Assembly (NCBI GenBank): GCA_947624045.1
Contig: CANQIL010000011.1
Coordinates: forward strand, 1-40,212
DNA: 40,212 nucleotides
Reading direction: 5' to 3'
Source of the DNA: an uncultured Bacilli bacterium
Lineage (GTDB): Bacteria > Bacillota_I > Bacilli_A > RF39 > UBA660
The notes below the pieces were generated by a model that was not told where the DNA came from, did not search any database, and saw only the letters and a program-made list of their open reading frames with translations. Positions 24,450-32,833 of this stretch are shown in pieces; the stretch's first letter is position 1; each line of letters opens with the position of its first letter. Made by a program: the position numbers and the translations under genes.

Positions 24450-24872
24450 TTAACGTTTTGAGAATTGTGGAGCACGACGTGCTTTCTTTAATCCTGGTTT
24501 TTTACGTTCTTTCTTACGTGAATCTCTAGTAATCATTCCTGCTACTTTTAAAGTCTTTCTGAAGCTATTTTCAGAATCAGCAGGTGTAGTTGAATCATAT
24601 TGAAGTAATGCTCTAGTTATTCCTAAACGGATAGCTCCTGTTTGTCCTTGGAAGCCACCACCATTAACTTTAGCATCAACATCAAACATTTCAGCTGTAT
24701 TAGTCAACACTAATGGTTGAGATAGGTCCATTACACAAATTTCTGATGGGAAGTATTCTCTTACATCTCTACCATTAACAGTAATTTTTCCAGTACCTGG
24801 AGTTAATGTAACTCTTGCTACACTTGATTTTCTATGTCCTGTACCAGTGTATACTTTATTTTCTTTTGCCAT
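24450..24872 (-). CDS. rpsI: 30S ribosomal protein S9
   Basis: Small-subunit protein near the P-site tRNA. The 140-aa sequence has the S9 landmarks: [13 protein letters not shown] at the start, [36 protein letters not shown], and the C-terminal basic tail ending PQFSKR, where the Lys-Arg end contacts the tRNA anticodon loop. A slightly long N-terminus (MAKENKVY) is normal. It lies 11 nt after rplM and is co-transcribed with it; a terminator follows. Confidence 0.98.
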   Translation of the reverse strand: MAKENKVYTGTGHRKSSVARVTLTPGTGKITVNGRDVREYFPSEICVMDLSQPLVLTNTAEMFDVDAKVNGGGFQGQTGAIRLGITRALLQYDSTTPADSENSFRKTLKVAGMITRDSRKKERKKPGLKKARRAPQFSKR

Positions 24873-24883
24873 AACCTATCCTC

Positions 24884-25315
24884 CTACTTTACTTCAAGCA
24901 CTTCTGGTTTTTGTGCTTGATGTTTATGCTCGTTTCCTGCGTAAACAAATAATTTCTTATACATTTGTCTTCCAAGTCTATTATGAGGAAGCATTCCTTT
25001 GACAGCTCTTTCCATCATTTCAACTGGATATTCTTCACGCATTACTTTAGCAGTTCTTTCTCTTAATCCACCTGTATACATTGAATGGTTATAATACATT
25101 TTGTTTTCTAATTTGTTACCTGTTAAGTTAACCTTTTCAGCATTAATAATTATAATATTATCTCCGCAATCAATATGTGGTGTATAAGTTGGTTTGTGCT
25201 TTCCACGTAAATATTTTGCCGCAAGAGATGCAACACGTCCTAAAGATTTTCCTTCGGCATCGATTACATACCATTTACGTTCAACAGTTTCTTTTTTTTG
25301 CATATAACTTGTCAT
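24884..25315 (-). CDS. rplM: 50S ribosomal protein L13
   Basis: Early-assembly large-subunit protein. Recognised by [36 protein letters not shown], the central NHSMYTGGL, and [22 protein letters not shown] place the start at 25315 ([10 protein letters not shown]) because AAAGGAG lies seven bases upstream and this gives 143 aa, the family length. The frame is open to 25351, but those codons run through the leader structure. First gene of the rplM-rpsI transcript. Confidence 0.97.
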   Translation of the reverse strand: MTSYMQKKETVERKWYVIDAEGKSLGRVASLAAKYLRGKHKPTYTPHIDCGDNIIIINAEKVNLTGNKLENKMYYNHSMYTGGLRERTAKVMREEYPVEMMERAVKGMLPHNRLGRQMYKKLFVYAGNEHKHQAQKPEVLEVK

Positions 25316-25383
25316 AATTTTTCTCCTTTTACTTAAACTAGACTTTCCCACGGTCTAATTTATGTGGGGATTTAAATGTACCG
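25316..25383 (-). promoter_or_regulatory. rplM leader with H-type pseudoknot (candidate L13 autoregulatory leader)
   Basis: The short 5' leader on minus contains CCCAC (25368-25364), TAGAC (25357-25353), GTGGG (25351-25347) and GTCTA (25343-25339) in that order, so the two 5-bp helices interlock as an H-type pseudoknot just before the ribosome binding site. Firmicutes rplM genes are known to carry an L13 leader; I infer this is the local version, binding L13 to repress translation. I have not matched it to the published consensus. Confidence 0.65.
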
Positions 25384-25389
25384 ATTAAA

Positions 25390-25418
25390 ATTATACTAAA
25401 AAAAGCATTAAAATGCAA
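25390..25418 (-). promoter_or_regulatory. rplM-rpsI promoter
   Basis: On the minus strand TTGCAT (25418-25413), a 17-nt spacer and TATAAT (25395-25390). The spacer contains a small GCAT/ATGC hairpin and a T-run that probably also terminate the preceding gene. Confidence 0.75.
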
Positions 25419-25446
25419 GAGTTTTTAACACTTTTTTCGTTATACC

Positions 25447-25785
25447 CTATATGGTTTTTACAGTTGAATTTTCATTAAATTTTTCTTCTAGAAGACCTAA
25501 CTTTTCTAGGGCACTTTCTATTTCTTCATCTGATAGTGATTCAATGTATCTTTCGGTTACGCAAGCGTTTTGATATTTTCTTAAAACGGCTTCATGCTCG
25601 GCTTCTTCAAATAAAGTAGTTGAAGCTACGGTACCGGTTGAGCCTAAAGTTGTTGCGGCATGTGATTTGTTAATTGAGCCATCATCATTTAAAGTAAAAT
25701 CAGTATTACCCAAAGCAGTCGTAGTTGGCATAGCATAAGTTGTAGTTGGGCTTAGTGATGTAGTAGTTCCTAAAGTATCAAACAT
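25447..25785 (-). CDS. Hypothetical protein with Thr-rich N-terminal half, 112 aa
   Basis: I do not recognise this family. Residues 1-58 are low-complexity and Thr/Ser/Gly-rich with TTT and TLG repeats (TLGTTTSLSPTTTYAMPTTTAL) and no hydrophobic signal. Residues 58-112 form acidic helices (EEAEHEAVLRKYQNACVTERYIESLSDEEIESALEKLGLLEEK), with one Cys. It starts 1 nt after the 257-aa gene and is co-transcribed. The composition looks like a disordered arm attached to a small helical module, which could be a substrate or a scaffold-binding protein. Confidence 0.65.
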   Translation of the reverse strand: MFDTLGTTTSLSPTTTYAMPTTTALGNTDFTLNDDGSINKSHAATTLGSTGTVASTTLFEEAEHEAVLRKYQNACVTERYIESLSDEEIESALEKLGLLEEKFNENSTVKTI

Positions 25786-25786
25786 A

Positions 25787-26560
25787 TTAAATCTTTCCTT
25801 TCTGTTTAGCTATTGTATTATTAATAGCTTTTTGATTTTCAATTAATTTTTTTAATTGCTCTAATTGTTCCTTACTTTTTATTGAAGATATAATATCATC
25901 AAATGAGGGAACATCTTGTAATTCTTCGTGTTTACTAGCTACTAAAGAGTTAGCTTCTTCATATTTTTTACTATTTCTTTGTAATTGTTGTAGCCATACT
26001 TTTTTCATTTTATCTTCTTTAGCTTCTAGTCGATATATATTATGATTTTGAATATTTACACATTGAAAGTTAATAAAAGCACTAAATAGTTCTAAAGGAA
26101 TAAGGATAAGTGCTTGAGGAAGTCCTAAAAGAGCTAATGCTGATAATATAGCTATTAAAAGAAAGTTTTCTTTTAGATTTTTCTTATGGACTTCTTTATT
26201 CCAATTTAAGTATTCTTTTATTTCTAAGGGTCTTTTATAATTTATATGATAATTCCTATTCATTTCTCTATGAAATTCTTTATGGGATAATTCTTTTTGA
26301 ATGTTAGCATTTTGGATAACAATATTTTTTTCGTAATCAGAATGGAGTTTTTTTAATTTATGTTTTTTTTGCCAATCAATATACTTATCGTGATAATGTA
26401 GGTAATTAGGGCAAATTTTTTTGATAACTTTGAACTTGATATCTTCAGCTTTAAAAACAACATTTTGAAATTTTTCGGCTCCTAATTTTTTAGTTATAAG
26501 AATTTTTTCACTATTAGTTAGATTATTAGTTACTATTTTTCTTAGTAATGAATCAACCAT
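25787..26560 (-). CDS. Hypothetical membrane-inserted helical protein, 257 aa
   Basis: Not recognised. A basic, helical cytosolic region (1-130) is followed by a hydrophobic hairpin (about 135-170: FLLIAILSALALLGLPQALI and a second stretch with LIPLELFSAFINF). A second charged helical region (180-257) ends in a coiled coil (IKSKEQLEQLKKLIENQKAI). Both ends are probably cytosolic. It has a strong promoter (TTGAAA, 17 nt, TATAAT at 26621-26593) and a GGGG ribosome binding site. With the adjacent 112-aa gene it forms a two-gene unit inserted between truA and rplM, where these genes are normally adjacent. No function is assigned. Confidence 0.7.
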   Translation of the reverse strand: MVDSLLRKIVTNNLTNSEKILITKKLGAEKFQNVVFKAEDIKFKVIKKICPNYLHYHDKYIDWQKKHKLKKLHSDYEKNIVIQNANIQKELSHKEFHREMNRNYHINYKRPLEIKEYLNWNKEVHKKNLKENFLLIAILSALALLGLPQALILIPLELFSAFINFQCVNIQNHNIYRLEAKEDKMKKVWLQQLQRNSKKYEEANSLVASKHEELQDVPSFDDIISSIKSKEQLEQLKKLIENQKAINNTIAKQKGKI

Positions 26561-26592
26561 TATAACCCCTTCTTTTCCTTTGATAGCTTCAT

Positions 26593-26621
26593 ATTATAGC
26601 ATATCTCCTACTTTTTTTCAA
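26593..26621 (-). promoter_or_regulatory. Promoter of the 257-aa / 112-aa gene pair
   Basis: On the minus strand TTGAAA (26621-26616), a 17-nt spacer and TATAAT (26598-26593) with an extended TG. Confidence 0.75.
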
Positions 26622-26660
26622 TAAAAAACTAGACTTCCTAATTTAATGAGTTCTAGTTAA
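26618..26660 (-). terminator. Rho-independent terminator of truA
   Basis: On the minus strand ACTAGA pairs with TCTAGT, with weaker inner pairing, followed by TTTTTT. It separates truA from the next gene pair. Confidence 0.75.
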
Positions 26661-27397
26661 TTATCTTTAAAAGTAATTTTAGTTAGGAAAAGTCCCTCAG
26701 CTGGAGCTGTCTTACCGGATTTGGAACGGTCTTTACTTAATAAGATTTTTTCCACAGTTTCTGTGGATAGTTTATTTTCACCTACTCTAATTAAAAGACC
26801 AACCATATTTCTGACTTGATAACGTAAAAAGCCATTTCCTGTAAAGGTAAAAATGATAATATCATCTTTTTTACTAATGTTAGCTTTATAGATAGTTCTA
26901 ATACAATTTTCTTTTTCTTTGTTCTCTGTAACAAAAGCTCTAAAATCATGAGTTCCTTTAAAATAAGTTATAGCTTCTTGCATACTTTTTATATCTAAAT
27001 TATGATTATATTGGTAAACATAATTTCTTTGTAGGGGATTGTATTCACCAGTATTAAGATAGTATTTATACTCTTTTTCTTTTACATTGTAACGGGCATG
27101 AAAAGTATTTTCTACTTTTTTAGCTTCTATGATATGAATATCAGCAGGTAAATTACTATTAAGAGCTCTTTTTAAGTTTTTCTCATTAATGGAAATATTT
27201 AAATCAAAATGAGCATATTGACATAGAGCGTGTACTTTTTTATCAGTACGCCCAGTAGCAGTAATAGGTGTTTTAGTATTAGCATTTATTTTTTTTAAGG
27301 CTTCTTCTAATTTTTGTTCAATTGTTTCTTTGTTAGGTTGCTTTTGAAAACCGGAATAGGCTGTTCCATCATAACTAAACTTTATTAAAAAACGCAT
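26657..27397 (-). CDS. truA: tRNA pseudouridine(38-40) synthase TruA
   Basis: Converts uridines 38-40 of the tRNA anticodon arm to pseudouridine. The N-terminal KFSYDGTAYSGFQKQPN and the catalytic loop TGRTDKKVHALCQYAHFD (nucleophilic Asp in RTD, about residue 51) are clear, as are YYLNTGEYNPLQRNYVYQY, GTHDFRAF and GNGFLRYQVRNMVGLLI. The length of 246 aa is normal. It lies 11 nt after the second EcfA-like gene, where EcfT would normally come between them. Confidence 0.97.
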   Translation of the reverse strand: MRFLIKFSYDGTAYSGFQKQPNKETIEQKLEEALKKINANTKTPITATGRTDKKVHALCQYAHFDLNISINEKNLKRALNSNLPADIHIIEAKKVENTFHARYNVKEKEYKYYLNTGEYNPLQRNYVYQYNHNLDIKSMQEAITYFKGTHDFRAFVTENKEKENCIRTIYKANISKKDDIIIFTFTGNGFLRYQVRNMVGLLIRVGENKLSTETVEKILLSKDRSKSGKTAPAEGLFLTKITFKDN

Positions 27398-27408
27398 AAA
27401 TTTCCTTT

Positions 27409-28197
27409 CTAAACGTGCTTATAAATGTCTTTTATAATATCACGTATATCTTTATAATAGTCTATTTTTATATCTTTTTTTGTTCTAGCAAGATGAGTAA
27501 ACTCTAAAATTGGTGGTACTTCTACTTTATTTTTTTTAAGTAAGTCAATATCTTTATAAATGTCCTCAGTTTTTCCTACTATGACATTAGTATCACTAAT
27601 AATTATTGTTTCTTTTGTATATTTATAAAGACTTGTCGTATCTTTTGAAATTAAGATAATGGTCTTTTGATATTTATCTTGTAATTTTAAAAGAAGAGTC
27701 ATTATTTTTTTTTCATTTATTAAGTCTATGCCTAAAAATGGCTCTTGTAAAATGATTATATTAGGATTTTCTAAAAGAATGCTTGCGATTAAAAGGAGCT
27801 TTCTTTCTAGATTTGATAAATCTTTTATGAATTTATTTAAGTAAGAAACAGGTAAGCCAACTATTTTTAGAGAGTCTTTTAATTTCTTAGCGGTATCTGT
27901 AAAGGTTAATTCTTTTAATTTTATCATTGTAGTTAAATATTCTTTTATTGTTAGTGAATAAAGGGCTTTATCAATATTGGAGGGAGATAAGCCTACTCTT
28001 TTACGGAATACTTTTATATTTTCTTTCGTTACTTTGTTATCTCCTAAGAAAAAGCTACCTTTATTTAAAAAATTAAGATTTAAAGCAAGCGCTAGTTCAT
28101 CTTTTTTAGAACCAGTTATTCCGACTAGGGAATTGCTTGGAATAGTTAAGTTTAGTTTATGATTTAGGAGTTCATAATTTTTAAGAATTATTTCCAT
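27409..28197 (-). CDS. EcfA2-like ABC ATPase with degenerate nucleotide-binding motifs
   Basis: Position (between rplQ and truA, overlapping a second ATPase), size (262 aa) and overall fold match the EcfA2 subunit of energy-coupling factor vitamin/metal importers. The motifs are damaged. Walker A is GITGSKKDE (26-34) instead of GxxGxGKST. The signature is LSNLE (127-131) instead of LSGGQ. Walker B has Gln151 in place of Asp before Glu152 (IIILQEP). The H-loop His is Lys185. The domain order is preserved and the sequence is free of stops, so it is a maintained protein with a changed activity rather than random decay. It overlaps the upstream ATPase by 10 nt. No EcfT follows. It could be a pseudo-ATPase partner in a heterodimer. 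Confidence 0.75.
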   Translation of the reverse strand: MEIILKNYELLNHKLNLTIPSNSLVGITGSKKDELALALNLNFLNKGSFFLGDNKVTKENIKVFRKRVGLSPSNIDKALYSLTIKEYLTTMIKLKELTFTDTAKKLKDSLKIVGLPVSYLNKFIKDLSNLERKLLLIASILLENPNIIILQEPFLGIDLINEKKIMTLLLKLQDKYQKTIILISKDTTSLYKYTKETIIISDTNVIVGKTEDIYKDIDLLKKNKVEVPPILEFTHLARTKKDIKIDYYKDIRDIIKDIYKHV

Positions 28198-28964
28198 AAC
28201 TTATCAACCATCCTATCCATATCAAGTTCTATATCAGTAATTAAGTTATAATCTTTTAATTTAACAGATAAGTCTATCATAAAGGGAAGTCTTAAGCCTA
28301 TTTTATTTAATACATTATCTTTTTGTAGTACTTCAATAGGTTTACCCTCTAAGTAGATTACGCCTTTTAATAAAATATATAAATAATCAGTAGTAATTGT
28401 TTCTTCAAGATTACTTGTAGTCATTATAATAGTTAACTTTTTTTGTTCTTGATATTTTTTTAAAATATTAATTATATTTTGATAGTCTTCTTTAGAAAAA
28501 TAAAGGCCTATATCATCAAGTAAAAGAACCTTTGGACAGTTTAAGAGAATTAGGAGTAATTTTATTTTTATCAATGTAGATAAATCCAAACTAGTGAAGA
28601 GAATATTTTTAATAGATGATAATTTTAATTCTTTTAATAGATAGGCTACATCATCTTTATTAGATTTATTTGATAAAGATAAAAGTTCTTCTTCTAATGT
28701 GTTATAAGTAAAAGTAATCTCTTCAGGAATTAGTGAACTAATCATTTTTAGATATTTATCTAATTTTTGTTCTTCTACTAAAGTGCCATTAAAGATAATA
28801 GATTTATTTTGAAAAAGTTCGCCACTTAAAATTCTTATTAATGTAGTTTTTCCACAATTATTGGGACCTGAGATAGAAATAAATTTTTGAGATGGTAGGG
28901 AAATATTAAAATTATGAAAAATATCTAAGTAATTTAAATTAGTAATTTTAATTATTTCACTCAT
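28188..28964 (-). CDS. EcfA1-like ABC ATPase, partly degenerate
   Basis: 258 aa with an intact Walker A GPNNCGKT (33-40) and a C-terminal tail NKIGLRLPFMIDLSVKL that is characteristic of EcfA subunits. The signature is LDLSTL (about 126-131) instead of LSGGQ. Walker B is LLLDD (147-151), with Asp replacing the catalytic Glu. The switch His is replaced by Ser184 (TTSNLEE). It could bind ATP, but hydrolysis is likely weak or absent. It overlaps the second ATPase by 10 nt and follows the 308-aa gene by 12 nt, so all are one transcript. ATPase family is certain; an ECF transport role is doubtful. Confidence 0.78.
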   Translation of the reverse strand: MSEIIKITNLNYLDIFHNFNISLPSQKFISISGPNNCGKTTLIRILSGELFQNKSIIFNGTLVEEQKLDKYLKMISSLIPEEITFTYNTLEEELLSLSNKSNKDDVAYLLKELKLSSIKNILFTSLDLSTLIKIKLLLILLNCPKVLLLDDIGLYFSKEDYQNIINILKKYQEQKKLTIIMTTSNLEETITTDYLYILLKGVIYLEGKPIEVLQKDNVLNKIGLRLPFMIDLSVKLKDYNLITDIELDMDRMVDKLWK

Positions 28965-28976
28965 AAGCTTCTCCTT

Positions 28977-29903
28977 TTAAATATTACTTAAAACTAATTT
29001 TTTGGCAACTTCAGTAGCTTCTTTACTTTCAATTAATTCTGGTGTTATTTCAAAACCAAAGCTTTCATTATAAACATAGGCATCGGCTAAATTCCAAATG
29101 GCATCTTTTAAGAAGTCTTGGTCATTAAAAAGTCTAGTTATAATATCGGCTGTTTCATAATTCTCATATAAATCAATATGGTCTATTAAAAGATTTTTAT
29201 CTTCATCAGTTGCTTCCTTAGATAATTCCATTTCTTTTAAAAGGTATTTTGAGGTAGCGTAATCTATTTTACCAATATCTAATAAAAGGGTAATAGCATT
29301 TTCAGAATCTAATTTGATAAGATTTCCAATATAACCTAAAACATTCGCAATTATACCGCCTTTGAATTCAATTCCCATTATATTATGCTGATATTCATTT
29401 TTGTCATAAACGTATTTAATTATTGTTTCAATACCTATAGGATTATTGTAAGTTGTAACGTCTTGATTATGAACAGGAAATAAAGCTTGCAAATGATAAT
29501 TTTCTTCTTCTGTTAAAGATTTCATAATTAGTGATTTTCCTAGATAACTTAAATTAGCAAACTCAAAAGATGCATAAAGTATTTTTTCAAAAAAACTTGG
29601 GTCATTATAAATTACTGTGACTAAATCATCTATGTTTTCAATATCGGTTAAAAGGCCAAAAACATCTTCATCTGAATCACTGTTTAGGCAATCTTTTTGT
29701 TTATGTGAATACATTTTGTAAGCATCTAAATAAGCTACTTCTAGTAAATACATAGAAATAACGGAGTTTTCTGGTTCTTGAAAAAAGTTATAAATATTTG
29801 GAATATGAGCTGATAGTAAGGTATGGGCATCTACACCAAGTTGATTGCCTGTTTCTACCCAATTTTCGATTATTTCACGAACTTTTACATTATAATTATC
29901 CAT
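28977..29903 (-). CDS. Hypothetical acidic helical protein, 308 aa
   Basis: Not recognised. A soluble, acidic, nearly all-helical protein without signal, membrane segment, repeats or metal motifs. Short recurring patterns such as IENIDDLVTVIYNDPSFFEKILYASFEFANLSYLGK (about 90-125) and ADIITRLFNDQDFLKDAIWNLADAYVYN (about 252-280) resemble each other (hydrophobic-ND-x-x-F) and may be internal duplicates of a helical repeat. It has a strong ribosome binding site (AGGGGGA). It lies between an SDR gene and the two EcfA-like genes with 12- and 25-nt gaps, so it belongs to the SDR-308aa-ABC-ABC-truA transcript. It could be a scaffold for the degenerate ATPases; this is speculation. Confidence 0.7.
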   Translation of the reverse strand: MDNYNVKVREIIENWVETGNQLGVDAHTLLSAHIPNIYNFFQEPENSVISMYLLEVAYLDAYKMYSHKQKDCLNSDSDEDVFGLLTDIENIDDLVTVIYNDPSFFEKILYASFEFANLSYLGKSLIMKSLTEEENYHLQALFPVHNQDVTTYNNPIGIETIIKYVYDKNEYQHNIMGIEFKGGIIANVLGYIGNLIKLDSENAITLLLDIGKIDYATSKYLLKEMELSKEATDEDKNLLIDHIDLYENYETADIITRLFNDQDFLKDAIWNLADAYVYNESFGFEITPELIESKEATEVAKKLVLSNI

Positions 29904-29928
29904 AAATTTTCCCCCTGAATTTTATAAT

Positions 29929-30681
29929 TTATTTGCGTTTTCTTTTTTGAATATGATAAATAACTCTTAATAAGAATTTTTCTGATACAAACCGACTAAA
30001 GAATTTGGCTAATTTCATTTTTGTTCCCGGTATAATTATCATTTTATTTTTAAACATTTTTTCAATACTATATCTTGCGACGTAATCACTAGATAAAGGT
30101 GCAACACTGAAGTTAACGTTCGCAACATCATTAAAATTAGTGTCAACTGGTCCGGGACATAGAACTGATATGTGGATATTGTTTTTCTTTTTCTTCTCTT
30201 CGTAATATAGTGCACAAGTTAGTTGGTATACATAAGATTTAGTAGCATAATAGGTAGCCATTAAAGGACCGGGCTGAAAGGCTGCTGAGGAAGCAACGTT
30301 TAAGATATAGCCAAAGTTTTTCTTTTCCATATCTTTAAGAATAGATTTAGTTAATATATGAACGGCTTTAATGTTAGTATCTATCATATCTAGTTCTTTA
30401 TAAAGGTCAGTTTCTGTGAAAAAGCCAAAGTCGCCAAATCCGGCATTATTAATTAAAATATCGATGTTTTCTTTTTTGATGAATGCGTATAATTCTTTTA
30501 CTTTTTGTTCATTAGCTAAGTCGGCAACGATGATAGTTACTTTTGCTTTTAGTGACTCTTGAACTTCTTCTAATTTTCTTCTATTTCTAGCAACTAAAAT
30601 AAGCTCATAGTTTTGTTCTGCCAATACTTTAGCAAAGGATAAACCTATTCCGGAAGAAGCCCCTGTAATTAGTGCTTTCAT
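29929..30681 (-). CDS. Short-chain dehydrogenase/reductase
   Basis: A classical SDR of 250 aa. TGASSGIG (residues 6-13) binds NAD(P). ADLA, NNAGFGDFG, and the catalytic Ser (VASSAAF) with YYATKSY (Tyr-x3-Lys) and the downstream CPGPVDTNF complete the active site. Arg residues after the glycine motif (VARNRRKL) suggest NADPH. The C-terminus is basic and ends KRKRK, as in DltE/YqjQ-like members acting on lipids or other small carbonyls; the substrate is not predictable. It heads the operon that continues to truA. Confidence 0.93.
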   Translation of the reverse strand: MKALITGASSGIGLSFAKVLAEQNYELILVARNRRKLEEVQESLKAKVTIIVADLANEQKVKELYAFIKKENIDILINNAGFGDFGFFTETDLYKELDMIDTNIKAVHILTKSILKDMEKKNFGYILNVASSAAFQPGPLMATYYATKSYVYQLTCALYYEEKKKKNNIHISVLCPGPVDTNFNDVANVNFSVAPLSSDYVARYSIEKMFKNKMIIIPGTKMKLAKFFSRFVSEKFLLRVIYHIQKRKRK

Positions 30682-30710
30682 GTGTCACCTCCATCACTTC
30701 TCTTAGTTAA

Positions 30711-30716
30711 ATTATA
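30711..30716 (-). promoter_or_regulatory. -10 element of the SDR-truA operon
   Basis: On the minus strand TATAAT (30716-30711), preceded by TTG and followed by a GGAGGTGAC ribosome binding site before the ATG. The -35 is unclear. Confidence 0.5.
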
Positions 30717-30727
30717 CAATAATATTC

Positions 30728-30758
30728 AAAAAAATAAAAGACAGAGAATTTGTCTTTT
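30728..30758 (-). terminator. Rho-independent terminator of the surface protein gene
   Basis: On the minus strand AAAAGACA pairs with TGTCTTTT around a 7-nt loop, followed by A and TTTTTTT. Confidence 0.8.
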
Positions 30759-30782
30759 AGATTTGTTTGGGAATTGATGGGG

Positions 30783-32792
30783 TTATGGTGTTAGGGTCAA
30801 GCGAGTTGAATAACTACTATGTGCTATAGCGTGTGTGCCATAGGCATTAAAAACACCTGCAGGTGAGTTATAGATATAGTCCCCGCTTCGTGCAAACCAT
30901 GCAGTTTCGCGTGATACAAAATCAATATAATCATTGTACCAACTTGCAGTTTCGCTTAATGCTTGTCCATAACAAATTACTTGGCTACAAGCAAAATTTG
31001 GCTTTGCAGAAGTCCATATACTTGATGACGGATTAGCACTTTTATATTTATTATAATACTTTTCGTTAGGTAGCGGTACTGTACCTACTGCTGTTCCATT
31101 AGTGTTTAATCCTTTAAATCCTGATGAACTTGTTGCGATTAATCCATTATGTGTATTTGCTCCTTGTTCATCATATTCTAAAACCCCCATAACATATTCC
31201 CAAGCTCCGCCACTCGTATCATATATTCCATAAATATTTCCTGTTGTAGAAGCACCTGGTCCAGCTTGGCCTCTTCCATTGCCTAGCTCAGTCATATTAT
31301 TATAAGAATAAATTGTTGCTGATTCAGTTGCACTTGGACTTCCTCCACTGTGTCCTGTTATATAACCACTATCATTGTTTATGTATATTTCTTTATTTAC
31401 TACTGTATATTCACTATTTCCATATTTACCATATTTACTTTGTGAAAGATATGCAACAGCTCCCCACTCATCATTTTTCATCATATGCAAATCACCATTA
31501 TTTATATCAAATCCAAACACATTAGCATTATGTAATTGCATACTTCTGGCCATATAGAAAAAGCTACTTAAATTTTGAATTCTTATTGAAGTTATTCCTG
31601 GTTTTATTGTTACTTCACTTACATCACATACTTCATTTACACAGGCTTGTTTATCTGTTAATAAGCTTCCTGTTGTTTCAAATTTTCCTACCCATATGCC
31701 ACTTCTCTTTTCACCTCCAAAATCAAAGGCTTCATTTGTTCGCCAGTTTGTTGGGGTATTCCCTGTATATTGAGCACTTCCTGTTTCAGTTACTTTAGAA
31801 ATAAACTTGACATCTATTTCTCCGGGCAAAGCTTTAGTTGGATTATCATTTCCAAAACTGGCTTTTCCAAAATAGTCTTTCCCATCTTCACTTTTTATGG
31901 TATATGAATATCTTGGTATCCATACCCACATTGTATTTATATCTTCCATATCTATAGGTGTACCTATTTCTGCTTCATTTTTATAATATTTTCTTGAGTT
32001 TTTTCCATTTTCTACTACTGTTACAGCATTGGCCCATTTTTGCTCACTATAGTCATACCAATTGTTATTCTCATTATTTACATCGGCTTTCCTCCACTCA
32101 CCTGTTTTATCATCTATTTTATGATAATAGACTGGTATCATATCTCCATTTAACTCAGGTGCATTTGGTATATTATCAACTATTGGTGTTACTATACTAC
32201 TATCATCTTCATCTACAACACTTTCATAAATAAAAGCTCTATCTAATCCTCCTATTATTACTTCACCTGTTGGCATTTCCGTTGATGAGTTTAGAAAGGT
32301 TGCTTTTAAAGTTACTGTTTCAGTTTCTTTTTCATTTAAGGCAGAAATACTAGAAAAATCAGTTGTTCCTTTTATTTGTTCTTTTCCATAGTTTACTTCA
32401 TATATTACATTATTTTTTAAAATATCTTGGTCATTAGAATTTCCTAAAAAAGTTAAATTAGAACTTTTTCCTGTTACATCTACTAGTCTTGCCGGAATAT
32501 TTCCTGTATTTTGAACAGTCAATGTAAAAGTACAAGCATCACCTGGTTTATTAAATACTACACTCATACCCTCTATAGAAGTACCAGTAACTGTACCTAT
32601 TTTACATTCAGCTGTACCTGTAGAAACAGTCTTAATTTCATCAGTTAAAAAAACTACATCCCATTTAGATTCTACTTTAGCTGTACCATTTATATTTAAA
32701 TTAGCTGATAACAAAGCATAGCCAATTGATAAGACTAGGACTGCTACACAAAGACAAGCTATTATAATTAATTTAGTTTTTCTACTATTCAT
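30783..32792 (-). CDS. Large secreted surface protein (TasA/camelysin-like N-terminus, FGE/C-type-lectin-like C-terminus)
   Basis: About 669 aa. A short basic N-terminus and hydrophobic helix (KLIIIACLCVAVLVLSIGYALL) followed by SANLNINGTAKV recall the export signal and start of TasA/camelysin-like matrix proteins. A beta domain with two Cys follows (about 40-190), then a proline/aspartate linker (about 195-215). The middle-to-C-terminal region has VWIPRYSYTI, GIWVGKFETTG, GIYDTSGGAWEYV and a final Ser/Tyr-rich STRLTL end. This resembles the formylglycine-enzyme/C-type-lectin fold used by many gut Firmicutes surface proteins. There is no LPXTG or C-terminal anchor. The true start is ATG 32792, because the GTG at 32804 overlaps the ribosome binding site. 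It is likely an adhesin or matrix component; expression may vary through its promoter. Confidence 0.8.
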   Translation of the reverse strand: MNSRKTKLIIIACLCVAVLVLSIGYALLSANLNINGTAKVESKWDVVFLTDEIKTVSTGTAECKIGTVTGTSIEGMSVVFNKPGDACTFTLTVQNTGNIPARLVDVTGKSSNLTFLGNSNDQDILKNNVIYEVNYGKEQIKGTTDFSSISALNEKETETVTLKATFLNSSTEMPTGEVIIGGLDRAFIYESVVDEDDSSIVTPIVDNIPNAPELNGDMIPVYYHKIDDKTGEWRKADVNNENNNWYDYSEQKWANAVTVVENGKNSRKYYKNEAEIGTPIDMEDINTMWVWIPRYSYTIKSEDGKDYFGKASFGNDNPTKALPGEIDVKFISKVTETGSAQYTGNTPTNWRTNEAFDFGGEKRSGIWVGKFETTGSLLTDKQACVNEVCDVSEVTIKPGITSIRIQNLSSFFYMARSMQLHNANVFGFDINNGDLHMMKNDEWGAVAYLSQSKYGKYGNSEYTVVNKEIYINNDSGYITGHSGGSPSATESATIYSYNNMTELGNGRGQAGPGASTTGNIYGIYDTSGGAWEYVMGVLEYDEQGANTHNGLIATSSSGFKGLNTNGTAVGTVPLPNEKYYNKYKSANPSSSIWTSAKPNFACSQVICYGQALSETASWYNDYIDFVSRETAWFARSGDYIYNSPAGVFNAYGTHAIAHSSYSTRLTLTP

Positions 32793-32833
32793 ATATTCAA
32801 ACACCTTTTTTCCACTGTTTCTATTTTTACCTA

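Noticed and set aside
31313-32233. Plus-strand ORFs opposite the surface protein gene
   Set aside because: They are antisense shadows, rich in His/Leu/Tyr, with no ribosome binding sites and no recognisable domains.
30783-32792. Diversity-generating retroelement target (C-type-lectin-like C-terminus)
   Set aside because: No reverse transcriptase, template repeat or accessory gene is visible in the window; the fold alone is not evidence.
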